The notes beneath the pieces are model-generated. The model worked only from the letters and a program-made list of their open reading frames with translations. It did no database searches and was not told the DNA's origin. From NCBI GenBank assembly GCA_016713665.1, contig JADJOR010000008.1:124001-188000 (forward strand): a stretch of 64,000 nucleotides of DNA, written 5' to 3'. This document shows, one piece after another, positions 8,172 through 16,597 of this stretch. Numbering within the stretch: position 1 is the first letter of the stretch; each line of letters starts with the position of its first letter. The position numbers and the translations under genes are program-made. Origin of the DNA: Deltaproteobacteria bacterium. Its GTDB lineage: Bacteria; Myxococcota_A; UBA9160; UBA4427.

Positions 8172-8263
8172 CGGCCCGCGTCGCGAGGCCCCGCTCCCGC
8201 GCGCCGCCGCGCCCCCGGCCGCAATCGATCCAAACGAGGCCGTCGACGGAAAGGGCCCAACAG

Positions 8264-8761
8264 TTGTCGAAGGGTTTGCAGATCACGCTCGGCGTCCTCG
8301 CCATCACCGCCCTGCTCGGCTGGTACGGCTATTCGCAGCTCTCGAGCGAGAGCCTCTCGTTCCAGTATTTCCAGACCCTCGACGAGTTCCACCGGAGCGC
8401 GCCCACGATGGTCGGCCGGACTGCCCGGGTCCACGGCTACGTCGCGATGTCCTCGATCGAGCGCGACGTCGCCGGCGGGCGCGTGCTCTTCGCCGTGCAG
8501 AATGCGCCGCCCCATGCGGGGGGGCCGGTGGGCCAGACGCTCGCCGTCGACTACGGGAGCCTCGAGACGCCGGATCTGTTCAAGGACGGCGCGGAGGTCG
8601 TGGTCAAGGGCGAGCTCGAGCAGCGCGCGGGCGAGACCGTCTTCGTGGCGCGCAACGTGATGGCGAAATGCCCGTCGAAGTTCCAGGCCCAGCAAGCCCA
8701 GCAGGCGGGACAGGCCGGACAGGCCGCTCGAGAGCCGGACGAAGCAAGCCTCTCGCTCTGA
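8264..8761 (+). CDS. ccmE: Cytochrome c maturation haem chaperone CcmE, Cys-type with CPSKF motif
   Basis: 165 residues. CcmE receives haem from the CcmABC(D) machinery and passes it to the CcmF ligase outside the membrane. One N-terminal membrane helix (about 6-23) precedes an OB-fold domain with G-R-T-A-R-V-H-G-Y-V and D-L-F-K-D-G-A-E-V-V-V-K-G. The haem-attachment site, H-x-x-x-Y in E. coli, reads C136-P-S-K-F140 here. Cys in place of His is known from Desulfovibrio and archaeal CcmE, but the usual Tyr is also replaced by Phe. A Gln/Ala-rich tail follows (A-Q-Q-A-Q-Q-A-G-Q-A-G-Q). The start is TTG; no in-frame ATG or GTG lies upstream of the conserved helix, and the next ATG falls inside the OB fold. 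Confidence 0.88.
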   Translation: MSKGLQITLGVLAITALLGWYGYSQLSSESLSFQYFQTLDEFHRSAPTMVGRTARVHGYVAMSSIERDVAGGRVLFAVQNAPPHAGGPVGQTLAVDYGSLETPDLFKDGAEVVVKGELEQRAGETVFVARNVMAKCPSKFQAQQAQQAGQAGQAAREPDEASLSL

Positions 8762-8848
8762 TCGAGCGCAATCGCCGCCCGCCCGCCTCGGATCGCCCGA
8801 GCGGGACGCGCGACCTGCCAGGCCCACCCGGGCCGGAGACAAGAGCCG

Positions 8849-10846
8849 ATGGCGGATCTCGGGTTCTACGCACTGCGCCTCGCGCTCTTCCTCTGCGCCC
8901 TCGGCATCGCGGTCGGCGTCTACGCGGGCGTCGCGCGCCGGGACGACTGGACGCAGGTCGCGGAGCGCGCGGTGCTCGTCGTGTGCGCGGCCATGAGCCT
9001 CGCGATCGGCGCGCTCTTCTACGCGCTCGCGACCAACGACTTTTCGATCGCCTACGTCGCCCAGCACTCCGCCCGCACGATGCCGCTCCACTATCGCCTC
9101 GGCGCGTTATGGGGCGGCCAGGCGGGGTCGCTGCTCCTCTGGGGCTGGATGCTGACGGTCTACGGCGCCGTCGCCGTCCGCGGCAACCGCACGCAGAACC
9201 GCCGCCTCATGCCCTGGGTCTGCGTCGCGCTGCTCGCGAACGTCGGATTCTTCCTGCTGCTCAACAACTTCGAGTCGAAGCCCTTCGAGCTCCAGCCCTT
9301 CGACCAGAGCCGCTCCGACGGCATCGGGCTCAACCCGCTGCTCCAGCATCCCGTCATGCTGATCCATCCGGTCCTGCTCTACACGGGCTTCACCGGCTTC
9401 GCGCTGCCCTTCTCCTTCGCCTTCGCCGCGCTGGTCACCGGCGAGCTCGGCACGACCTGGTTCCGCACGACGCGGCGCTGGACGCTCTTCGCCTGGAGCG
9501 TGCTCTCGGTCGGCATCATGCTCGGCGGCCGCTGGGCCTACGAAGTCCTCGGCTGGGGCGGCTACTGGGCCTGGGATCCGGTCGAGAACGCTTCGCTGAT
9601 GCCGTGGCTCGCGGGGACGGCCTACATCCATTCGGTGATGATCCAGGAGAAGCGCGACATGCTGCGGACCTGGAACATCGTGCTGATCGGCCTGACCTAC
9701 GGCCTCTGTCTCTTCGGGACCTTCCTGACCCGCAGCGGCATCGTCCAGTCGGTCCACGCCTTCACGAACTCCGACAGCTTCGGGAGGATCTTCGCGAGCT
9801 ACGTGATCGTGATGCTCGCCGGCTACGCGATCGCCCTGTTCTTCCGGCTGCGAAAGCTCCGGAGCCCGAACAAGCTCGAGAGCGTGCTGTCGCGCGAGGC
9901 CTCCTTCATCATCAACAACTGGATCTTCATGGCGCTGCTCTTCGTCGTGTTCGTGGGCACGATGTTCCCGGTCTTCACGGAGATGGCGGGCGGCGTACGC
10001 CGGATCCTCGGGCCGCCCTACTTCAATACCTTCGCGGGGCTGCTCGCGCTGATGCTGCTCGTGCTGACGGGCGTCGGCCCGCTGATCGCCTGGCGTCAGG
10101 CGAGCCTCGCGAGCCTGAAGCGGCAATTCGTGGTCCCGGCGATCGTCGGGAGCCTGGTGACCGCGGCGATCCTGCTGCGCTTCGGAACCGCGCCCGGCTA
10201 CTGGGCGATCGCCTGCTGGGGACTCGCGGGCTTCGTCCTGACGACGATCACCCAGGAATACGGGCGGGCGGTCGGCGCGCGCATGCGGCGCCTGAACGAG
10301 AGCGCCTGGACGGCGCTGCGCACGCTGCTCGCCCGCAACCAGCGCCGCTATGGCGGCTACATCGTCCACGCGGGCGTCGTGATCCTGCTGCTCGGCGTGT
10401 CGGGGGCGGCGTTCAACGAGGAGAAGATCGTGAACGTGCGGCCCGGCGACTGGACCGAGCTGCGCGACTTCCGCTTCCACTTCCTGACCGCCGACGCGAT
10501 CCCGGCGCAACACTACGGCGGCGCGAAGGCGCGCCTCGCGCTCTACCGCGGCGAGGATCCGCTCGCGGTCATGACCCCGGAGAAGCGCCTCTACTGGCTC
10601 GAGCAGCAGCCGAACTCGATCCCCTCGATCTACTCGTCCTGGCGCGAGGACCTCTACGTCATCCTGACGGCGCTCGAGCCCGACGGCTCCGCAACGCTCA
10701 AGATCTATCACAACCCGCTCGTCAACTGGGGCTGGGCGGGGGGCGTGCTCTTCGTGTTCGGCTGCCTGATCGTGCTCTGGCCCCATCCGGAGCGGCCCCA
10801 CCCGGAGCGCGGCGCGGCGGCGACGAGCGGCGGCGCGACGGCATGA
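8849..10846 (+). CDS. ccmF: Haem lyase CcmF
   Basis: 665 residues with many membrane helices. CcmF is the haem-handling ligase that joins haem from holo-CcmE to apocytochrome c. The conserved periplasmic W-rich loop is present as W236-G-G-Y-W-A-W-D-P-V-E-N-A-S-L-M-P-W-L. Other family blocks are L-W-G-G-Q-A-G-S-L-L-L-W, L-T-R-S-G-I-V-Q-S-V-H-A-F and R-R-Y-G-G-Y-I-V-H-A-G-V. The length is normal for CcmF (about 630-670). The ATG is 87 bases after ccmE, with a Gly/Ala-rich upstream GGAGA about 10 bases before it. Its TGA overlaps the next start (ATGA at 10843). Confidence 0.95.
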   Translation: MADLGFYALRLALFLCALGIAVGVYAGVARRDDWTQVAERAVLVVCAAMSLAIGALFYALATNDFSIAYVAQHSARTMPLHYRLGALWGGQAGSLLLWGWMLTVYGAVAVRGNRTQNRRLMPWVCVALLANVGFFLLLNNFESKPFELQPFDQSRSDGIGLNPLLQHPVMLIHPVLLYTGFTGFALPFSFAFAALVTGELGTTWFRTTRRWTLFAWSVLSVGIMLGGRWAYEVLGWGGYWAWDPVENASLMPWLAGTAYIHSVMIQEKRDMLRTWNIVLIGLTYGLCLFGTFLTRSGIVQSVHAFTNSDSFGRIFASYVIVMLAGYAIALFFRLRKLRSPNKLESVLSREASFIINNWIFMALLFVVFVGTMFPVFTEMAGGVRRILGPPYFNTFAGLLALMLLVLTGVGPLIAWRQASLASLKRQFVVPAIVGSLVTAAILLRFGTAPGYWAIACWGLAGFVLTTITQEYGRAVGARMRRLNESAWTALRTLLARNQRRYGGYIVHAGVVILLLGVSGAAFNEEKIVNVRPGDWTELRDFRFHFLTADAIPAQHYGGAKARLALYRGEDPLAVMTPEKRLYWLEQQPNSIPSIYSSWREDLYVILTALEPDGSATLKIYHNPLVNWGWAGGVLFVFGCLIVLWPHPERPHPERGAAATSGGATA

Positions 10847-12912
10847 GGCAGCGCGTCTCGATCCGGACTCTCCCTCGCCAAACGTCCCGCCTCGCGACCG
10901 GCCTCGTCGCGGGCCTGCTCGCGATCGCCCTGAGCGGCATCGGCCTCGTCGCGAGCCCCGCCCGGGCCCAGCACGAAGGCGATACCGGCACCGCCCCGCC
11001 GCCCCCCGCCGGCGACGGCCGCATCACCGTCTCGATCGTGAACCCCGACGCGCCCGCCGAGGTCGCGGGCCTCGCGATCGCGCTCTACTCCCTCGGCAGC
11101 GACGGCCGCCCGGGCTTCACGAACGGCGAGACCGACGCGGAAGGCCGCGTGACCTTCCCGAACCTCTCGAACGATCCCGGCATCGTCTATCTCCTCGGGG
11201 CCCGCTACCGCGACATCCCCTTCGGCGAGCGCCTCACCTTCGAGGCCGGCAAGACCGAGGCCGCGGTCACGATCGAGGTCTCGACGCCGACCGATCGCGT
11301 CGAGGGCGTGCGCGTCGAGGAGCTGCGCGTGCGGCTCGACTGGATGGGGGATCGCGTGCTCGTGCGCGAGATCCTGCGGCTCGTGAATCCGGGGGGGCGG
11401 GTGATCCAGCTGCCGAAGGCGGGCGCAGCGGCGGGCAAGGCGGCGCCGTCGATCGTCGCGCGCCGGCTCGGCGAGGGCGCGGATCAATTCACGCTCGGCG
11501 CCAGCTCGATGGGCGACGGGCTCGTGCTCGAGGACGGCGTCGTGCGTTATTCGGGTCCGCTCTACCCGGGCGATCAGTCGATCGAATACCAGTACACGCT
11601 GCCGAGCCCGAAAGCCGGCGAGCCCGTGCGCGTCCCCGTCGAGCTCGATCGGGCGGCGGCCCGGGTCGTCGCGGTCGCGGGGACCGCGGGCATGGCGATC
11701 CGCGGTCCCGGCCTCGTCGCCTCGAGCGAGGTCCGCTCCGATTCGGGCCAGGCGCTGTCGGCGTGGGCCCGCGGTGCGCTCGGTGCCCGCGAGCGGAGCA
11801 CGATCGAAGCGACGCTGCCCGAGACGCGCCAGGGGGCGGAGCTCGTGACGATCCCGCGTGCGGAGGTCTGGCTCGACCTCGACGATACGCGCGTCCACGC
11901 GACGGCCGACCTCGAGCTCGAGGTCGCCCCGGGGCCGCCGGTCGCCGGGACGCCGGATGCGCCGTTGCTCTCGGTGCGTCTGCCCGACGGCGCGTCGCTG
12001 ACCGGTGTCGCCCCGGAGGCCGAGGCCCTCGGCCTGCTGCCCCGCGACCACGGCTTCGACGTCCTCGGCCCGATCGGCGAGGGCAAGACGAACCTCGGCT
12101 TCGCCTATCGCCTCGACGCGAAGCCCGAAGGCGTCTCGCTCGACCTGCGCTTCCCCCGCCCCGTCTCGACCCTGAACGTCCTGATCGCCGACACCGGCCT
12201 CGCCCTCGAGAGCAGCCGGCTCCACCGCCTGCGCCCCTTCCGCTCGGGCACGCGCAACTATCTCCACCGCGAGGCCTTCAACGTCGCCGACGACGAGCGC
12301 GTCGACCTGCGCATCGCGCCCCTGCGCGACACCGCCCTCCCGCGCGAGGCCGGCATGGCCTTCGCCTTCACCGCGATCGCCGGCTCGGCCGCCTATCTCG
12401 CGGCACCGCTGATCCGCCGCGCCCGCCGCAGCGATGCCGCCCTCTCCGCCGAGGACGCATCCGAAGAGGCCGCCCGCGCCCAGCTCGCGGCCGAGCGTGA
12501 AGCGGCCTACGCCGCGATCCGCGACCTCGACCACGACTTCGAGACGGGCAAGCTCGAGGCCGCCGATCACGCCTCGATGCGCGAAGCCCTGCGCGCCCAC
12601 GCGATCGAGCTGCTCGCCGCCGAAAGGACCGCGGCGGGCACGGCCGGCACGTCGGGCACGTCGGGACAGCCGACGCCGCCGGACGCGGCGGGTCGCGCGA
12701 CCGCGGCGAGCACGGCCTCCGTCGCGACCTCGGCAGCGGCCGACGCAAGCTCGACGCCCGCTGCGGCGACGACGACATCGGCCTCGACATCGGCATCGGC
12801 ATCGGCGGCCGCCGGCTTCTGCCCGAGCTGCGGCGCGGCGCGGCAGGCCGCCTGGCGCTTCTGCGCGAGCTGCGGCGCGCCGCTGCCCGAGCGCGTGGGC
12901 CCGCACGCGTGA
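10843..12912 (+). CDS. Ccm-operon membrane protein: exported beta-domain, TM helix, CcmI-like segment and zinc ribbon
   Basis: 689 residues. A signal peptide (about 1-42, ending P-A-R-A-Q) is followed by about 450 residues of beta-rich sequence, beginning with a carboxypeptidase-regulatory-like sandwich (G-E-T-D-A-E-G-R-V-T-F-P-N-L). A single membrane helix lies near 503-523. Then comes a charged helix (Y-A-A-I-R-D-L-D-H-D-F-E-T-G-K-L) that matches the start of CcmI/CcmH-type assembly factors. A Ser/Thr/Ala linker leads to a C-terminal zinc ribbon with C660, C663, C674 and C677. The topology predicts the large domain outside and the ribbon in the cytoplasm. Start and stop both overlap neighbours by four bases (ccmF and ccmA), which argues for a role in cytochrome c maturation, perhaps replacing CcmH/CcmI. 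The role is inference. Confidence 0.75.
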   Translation: MRQRVSIRTLPRQTSRLATGLVAGLLAIALSGIGLVASPARAQHEGDTGTAPPPPAGDGRITVSIVNPDAPAEVAGLAIALYSLGSDGRPGFTNGETDAEGRVTFPNLSNDPGIVYLLGARYRDIPFGERLTFEAGKTEAAVTIEVSTPTDRVEGVRVEELRVRLDWMGDRVLVREILRLVNPGGRVIQLPKAGAAAGKAAPSIVARRLGEGADQFTLGASSMGDGLVLEDGVVRYSGPLYPGDQSIEYQYTLPSPKAGEPVRVPVELDRAAARVVAVAGTAGMAIRGPGLVASSEVRSDSGQALSAWARGALGARERSTIEATLPETRQGAELVTIPRAEVWLDLDDTRVHATADLELEVAPGPPVAGTPDAPLLSVRLPDGASLTGVAPEAEALGLLPRDHGFDVLGPIGEGKTNLGFAYRLDAKPEGVSLDLRFPRPVSTLNVLIADTGLALESSRLHRLRPFRSGTRNYLHREAFNVADDERVDLRIAPLRDTALPREAGMAFAFTAIAGSAAYLAAPLIRRARRSDAALSAEDASEEAARAQLAAEREAAYAAIRDLDHDFETGKLEAADHASMREALRAHAIELLAAERTAAGTAGTSGTSGQPTPPDAAGRATAASTASVATSAAADASSTPAAATTTSASTSASASAAAGFCPSCGAARQAAWRFCASCGAPLPERVGPHA

Positions 12913-13760
12913 GCCGGCTCCGGCTCGCCGGCACGGGCGTCGCGAAACGCTTCGGCCGCGTGGCGGCGCTCGCGGGCATCGACTTCGAGATCGAGCCCGG
13001 CGAGTCGGTCGCGATCCTCGGCGCGAACGGCGCCGGCAAGTCGACCTGGCTGCGCATCCTCGCGGGCCTCGCGAAGCCCTCCGACGGTCGTTTCGTCGCC
13101 GAGCTCGCCGAGGGCTCGGCAAGGACGGCGCTCAGCCGCGAGCAGCTGCGCGGGCGCGTCGGCTACGTCGGCCATGCGACCCTGCTCTCCGGCGAGCTCA
13201 CGGCCCGCGAGAACCTCGTCTTCGCCGCCCGCCTCCACGGCCGCCGACCGTCGCGCGCCGAGCAGGACGCGCTCCTCGCCGAGCTCGGCCTCGCAGAGCT
13301 CGCCGACCGCCGGGTCTCGACCCTGTCGCGGGGCACCGCCCAGCGCGTGTCGATCGCCCGCGGCGTCGTCCACGAGCCCGACGTCCTGCTCCTCGACGAG
13401 CCGTTCACCGGCCTCGACGAAGTGGCCGCCGCCCGGCTCTCGCGCCAGCTGTCCCGGCTGCGCGCGCGCGGCTGCTCCCTGGTCGTCATCACCCACGATC
13501 CCCAGCGCGCCGTCGAGCTCGCCGACCGCGCGCTGCTGCTCCACCGCGGGCGATTGCGGGGGGCGACGCGGCGGAGCGAGGGCGAGGCGTTCGGTGCCCC
13601 GGCGCTGCGCGACGCGCTCGTCCGCCTCGCGCGGGAGGACGAGGCGAACGCGGAGGCCGGCGCCGGTCGCGGGGCGGGGGAACGGGACGGGGCCGGGCGC
13701 GAGCGCGACACGAACGGGGATCGCGGCGAACGGGCCGGCACGCCGGAGCGTGGCGCATGA
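12909..13760 (+). CDS. ccmA: Haem exporter ATP-binding subunit CcmA
   Basis: 283 residues from a GTG that overlaps the preceding stop (GTGA). It is the ATPase of the CcmAB(CD) complex that releases holo-CcmE. Walker A is G-A-N-G-A-G-K-S-T near residue 37, the signature is L-S-R-G-T-A-Q-R-V-S-I-A-R-G, Walker B is V-L-L-L-D-E-P-F, and the switch His is in V-I-T-H-D-P. The last 50 residues are an Arg/Gly/Glu-rich extension (E-R-D-G-A-G-R-E-R-D-T-N-G-D-R-G-E-R) beyond the usual 200-220 residue CcmA; it is probably disordered. It is coupled to ccmB by a four-base overlap. Confidence 0.95.
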   Translation: MSRLRLAGTGVAKRFGRVAALAGIDFEIEPGESVAILGANGAGKSTWLRILAGLAKPSDGRFVAELAEGSARTALSREQLRGRVGYVGHATLLSGELTARENLVFAARLHGRRPSRAEQDALLAELGLAELADRRVSTLSRGTAQRVSIARGVVHEPDVLLLDEPFTGLDEVAAARLSRQLSRLRARGCSLVVITHDPQRAVELADRALLLHRGRLRGATRRSEGEAFGAPALRDALVRLAREDEANAEAGAGRGAGERDGAGRERDTNGDRGERAGTPERGA

Positions 13761-14422
13761 ACGTCGCGCTCGCCCTGCTCTGGAAGGACCTGCTCTGCGA
13801 GTGGCGCTCGCGCGATCGACTGGTCGCGATGATCGTCTTCTCGATCCTCGTCGTGGTCGTCTTCCAGTTCGCCTGGCCTGCCGCTCCCAAGGAGCAGACC
13901 GAAGCCCTCGCCCCCGGCGTGCTCTGGGTCATCTATCTCTTCGCCGCGCTGCTCGGCCTCGGTCGGACCTTCACCCTCGAGCTCGAGAACGACGCGCTGA
14001 CGGCGCTCGCCCTCGCGCCGGGCACCCGCGGCTTCATCTTCCTCGGCAAGGCGGCCGCCTCGTTCGTGCTGATCGCGGCGGTGCAGGCGATGACCGCCTT
14101 CGTCTTCGCGCTCTTCTTCCGCCTCGACTGGCTCGACGCGGCGGGCGGGCTCGCCCTCGTCGTGGCGCTCGCCGACGTGGCGATCGTCAGCGTGGGGACG
14201 CTCTTCTCGGCCATGTCGGCGCGCAGCCGCTTTCGCGAGGTGCTGCTGCCGGTCCTGTTGATCCCGAGCCTGATCCCGGTGCTCGCGTCGGCCGTCCGCG
14301 CGACGGCGGCTACCCTCGGCGGCGAGGCGCTCACGCTCGCGGCGCTCCAGCCGCTCGTCGTGATCGCCGGGATCTACGCGATCCTGGGCTTCCTGCTCTT
14401 CGATCCGGTCCTCGACGAGTGA
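13757..14422 (+). CDS. ccmB: Haem exporter permease CcmB
   Basis: 221 residues, the family length, with six predicted membrane helices. The N-terminus A-L-L-W-K-D-L-L-C-E-W-R-S-R-D is the conserved CcmB amphipathic start, followed by F-S-I-L-V-V-V-V-F-Q-F-A-W. E-N-D-A-L-T-A-L-A-L-A-P and F-R-E-V-L-L-P-V-L-L-I-P-S-L-I-P are also typical. Together with CcmA it forms the ABC module that acts on the CcmC-haem-CcmE complex. The gene lies between ccmA (ATGA overlap) and ccmC. Confidence 0.95.
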   Translation: MNVALALLWKDLLCEWRSRDRLVAMIVFSILVVVVFQFAWPAAPKEQTEALAPGVLWVIYLFAALLGLGRTFTLELENDALTALALAPGTRGFIFLGKAAASFVLIAAVQAMTAFVFALFFRLDWLDAAGGLALVVALADVAIVSVGTLFSAMSARSRFREVLLPVLLIPSLIPVLASAVRATAATLGGEALTLAALQPLVVIAGIYAILGFLLFDPVLDE

Positions 14423-14467
14423 GCGATGGCGGCGGGCCCCCGGCGCGGGCGTCCGCCTGGAGAGACG

Positions 14468-15193
14468 ATGACGACGCGAGCGACGATGGGATCGGATGCG
14501 AAGCCGGGGGCGGCGCTGCCGGGCGCGGTGGCCCTGCTCGGCTGGATCCTCGCCCTGCTCGCGCCGATCTATGCCTGGACGGTCTGGAAGGCGCCCCTCG
14601 ACGACGTGCAGGGCGTGATGCAGAAGATCCTCTACGTCCATCCGCCGCTCGCCTACGGCGCGTATCTCGGCTTCGTCGTGACCGCGATCGCCGGCGGGCT
14701 CTTCCTCTGGCGCGGCCGCGAGCGGGACGATCTGCTCGCGATCGCCGCGGCCGAGGTCGGCACGATCTTCTGCACGCTGATGCTCGTCACCGGCCCGATC
14801 TGGGCGCGCGGCGCCTGGGGCCCGGGCAACTGGTGGGTCTGGGACGCGCGGCTCACGCTGACGCTGCTGCTCTGGTTCGTCTACCTCGCGTATCTGCTCC
14901 TGCGCAGCTTCACCGAGGGCGACGAGCGCGCCGCACGCTTCGCCTCGATCTACGGGATCGTCGGCGTCGTCCTGATCCCGCTCAATTACTGGATCATCGA
15001 CCTCGTGGGGGGACGCGCCCAGCACCCGGAGAACATCGAGCGCGGGAGCCTCGGCCCCGGCATGGGACTCCCCTTCGTCGTCGGAAATCTGACGCTCTTC
15101 TTCGCCTTCGCCTACCTGCTCCTGCTGCGCTGGCACACGGCGATCGAGGAGGCCGGTCGCGTGAACGGGGAGGAGCCGAAAGACGCGGCGTAG
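14468..15193 (+). CDS. ccmC: Haem delivery protein CcmC
   Basis: 241 residues with six membrane helices. CcmC presents haem to CcmE. The W-rich haem-binding loop reads G-A-W-G-P-G-N-W-W-V-W-D-A-R-L-T, close to the W-G-x-x-W-x-W-D consensus, and is flanked by the conserved axial His candidates in Y-V-H-P-P-L-A-Y. I chose the ATG at 14468 because GGAGAG lies 5-9 bases before it; an in-frame ATG at 14426 would add a Pro/Arg-rich stretch. No ccmD, ccmG or ccmH follows, so those functions must be elsewhere or are carried by the fusion protein upstream. Confidence 0.93.
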   Translation: MTTRATMGSDAKPGAALPGAVALLGWILALLAPIYAWTVWKAPLDDVQGVMQKILYVHPPLAYGAYLGFVVTAIAGGLFLWRGRERDDLLAIAAAEVGTIFCTLMLVTGPIWARGAWGPGNWWVWDARLTLTLLLWFVYLAYLLLRSFTEGDERAARFASIYGIVGVVLIPLNYWIIDLVGGRAQHPENIERGSLGPGMGLPFVVGNLTLFFAFAYLLLLRWHTAIEEAGRVNGEEPKDAA

Positions 15194-15988
15194 GACGCTC
15201 GCGTCCACCGCATGCGTCGCAGCGATCGATCGCCGCCCCCCGAGTCCACCGTTGACAACGTCGGCGCCCGCGGACTACAAAAGCGGGCGAAGGGTTTCAT
15301 CGAGCCCGGTCTTCGTCGGTCCCCCGTCGCGGCGCAGTCCTCTCCCCTCCTGTCTCGAGCTCCGACTGCTCCGCCCGCCCCGACGATCTCCGAGCGTCCC
15401 CCCGATCGGGAAGCCATCGTTCGACCCGCTCCTGCGTCCCGCGTCGCGCCCTATGCGCGCAATTGCGGACCCGAGCGGGCGGCGGAAGTCTTCTTCCCAA
15501 ACAGGGCGGATCGGCGCGGCGAAGTCCGGAAGACGGCGGCGCTGCCGGGTGGCTGCGTTCCTGCGCGGTCGGTGTCCGGAGCCGGCGGCTGGGAGCGGAG
15601 AGCACACGGGCTGCCGGGCCGCGGAGGAAATGGGCGTTCGGGGTGCAGCGCGCACGCGGCCCCGACGCGGGCGGACGGCGCGGCGACGGCAGGTCGACGG
15701 CAATCCGATGGACACGACGCGCCCCCGGGCGGGACGGGCCGGTCGGAAGCGGATGGCACGTCGCTTGCTCTTGATCGGGATGCAGTGCAGGCCGGCGAAC
15801 GGATCAGGGACCTGCCAGGAGAATCGATCGGGCTTCGCGAACGGGTCGGGCTCGAGTTGACAGTCGAGGGTCGACCGTCGCAGGATCCGGGCAGACAGTC
15901 CGGCAAGCGAAGACGAGCGGCGAACCAGACGGGGACGAGACCGGGTGATCCGGGCCGGCCCCGAAATCAGGGAGGCATCCGAAAAGGG
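15194..15988 (+). other. Long gene-free region with promoter-like sites
   Basis: Almost 800 bases lie between ccmC and the next gene. The frame of the downstream protein is open through much of it, but the translation is an Arg/Pro/Ser/Gly-rich mix with no conserved feature, so I treat it as non-coding. It contains the promoter at 15252-15281 and a second TTGACA at 15857-15862 with only a weak -10. An untranslated leader or a small RNA is possible; nothing matched tmRNA, RNase P, 6S or SRP RNA by eye. Confidence 0.45.
15252..15281 (+). promoter_or_regulatory. Sigma-70-like promoter in the long intergenic region
   Basis: Perfect TTGACA at 15252-15257, an 18-base spacer and TACAAA at 15276-15281 (4/6 to TATAAT). 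It points rightward, over 700 bases before the next start codon, so it drives either a very long leader or a separate RNA. Confidence 0.45.
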
Positions 15989-16486
15989 ATGGCCAGCATG
16001 AAGCGCGGCGTTGGATACTGCGAGAACACGGACTGCGAGGACTACGCCAAGGGCGTGTTCCTGCTGAACCACGGCGACACCTTCTACTGCCCGCGCTGCC
16101 GTCAGCTGGGCAAGGTCGAGAAGGAGCGCGGGTTCTACACGGGCAACTCGGACATCTTCAAGGAGGTCCGGGTCGAGTACAACTTCGATCCGATCAACGG
16201 CGTCTACCGCGAGATCGCGATCGTCCGCGACGAGAGCCTCTGGGGCCGCAACAACGTCTACACGCTCCAGTCGCCCCTGATCAAGACGGAGAAGCGCGCG
16301 CTCAAGGTCGCCGAGGCCATCCTCGCCAACCTGAACCGCTACCGCGGCCTGCTCAACGGCGACGACATCCCGCGCACGACCGAGATCATCCTCTCCTTCG
16401 ACGACCCCTTCGAAGAGTTCTCGCGCAAGCTGCAGCAGCTCTCGAAGGAGTGGGAGGCGTCCGGACTCCGCGAGCAGCGGCGCTAG
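15989..16486 (+). CDS. Small zinc-ribbon protein, conserved hypothetical
   Basis: 165 residues. Four Cys in an N-terminal ribbon, C11-x4-C16 and C34-P-R-C37, probably bind zinc. The rest is a mixed alpha/beta domain (I-F-K-E-V-R-V-E-Y-N-F-D-P-I-N-G, then Y-T-L-Q-S-P-L-I-K-T-E-K-R-A-L-K-V-A-E-A-I-L-A-N-L) ending in a charged helix. No catalytic motif is visible and I do not recognise a named family. Codon and amino-acid composition are clearly those of a real, well-expressed gene: few Arg/Pro runs and many Lys, Asn and Tyr compared with its surroundings. GGGAGG lies about 15 bases upstream of the ATG at 15989, and AAAAGGG immediately before it would suit the second ATG at 15998. The gene is monocistronic and closed by a strong hairpin. 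Confidence 0.82.
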   Translation: MASMKRGVGYCENTDCEDYAKGVFLLNHGDTFYCPRCRQLGKVEKERGFYTGNSDIFKEVRVEYNFDPINGVYREIAIVRDESLWGRNNVYTLQSPLIKTEKRALKVAEAILANLNRYRGLLNGDDIPRTTEIILSFDDPFEEFSRKLQQLSKEWEASGLREQRR

Positions 16487-16534
16487 GCGCCGACGACCGT
16501 TTCTTTCCTTCTCGAGTGACGAGAAAAACCAGGA

Positions 16535-16563
16535 AGCCCGGCTCCGCAAGGAGTCGGGCTTTT
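16535..16563 (+). terminator. Intrinsic terminator between convergent genes
   Basis: Arms AAGCCCGGCTCC (16535-16546) and GGAGTCGGGCTT (16551-16562) form a 12-bp stem with one G-U pair and a GCAA tetraloop. A short T-run overlaps the 3' arm. On the other strand the hairpin is followed by CCTGGTTTTTC, so it may also stop the convergent outer-membrane gene ending at 16598. Confidence 0.85.
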
Positions 16564-16595
16564 GGCTTTCGGCTTTCGGCCTTCGGCTCTTGGCC
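16558..16595. repeat. 7-bp tandem repeat (GGCTTTC unit)
   Basis: About five copies of a seven-base unit run from 16558: GGCTTT, GGCTTTC, GGCTTTC, GGCCTTC, GGCTCTT, then GGCC. It directly follows the terminator stem and ends just before the convergent stop codon at 16598. It is probably slippage-generated and has no evident role. Confidence 0.55.
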
Positions 16596-16597
16596 GC

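Noticed and set aside
7687..10842. A very long open frame (over 1,000 codons) running through ccmE and ccmF in another frame
   Set aside because: It is Arg/Pro-rich shadow coding typical of GC-rich DNA; ccmE and ccmF are clearly real in the other frame. Only its 3' part from 10843 is a true gene.
15212..15988. Extension of the zinc-ribbon gene upstream by some 250 residues
   Set aside because: The added sequence has no conserved pattern and strongly biased Arg/Gly/Pro content, while a start with nearby AAAAGGG exists at 15989/15998.
16505..16530. Additional terminator hairpin (TTCTCG/CGAGAA)
   Set aside because: The stem is only 6 bp and is followed by A, not T, on the plus strand. The 16535-16562 hairpin is much stronger.
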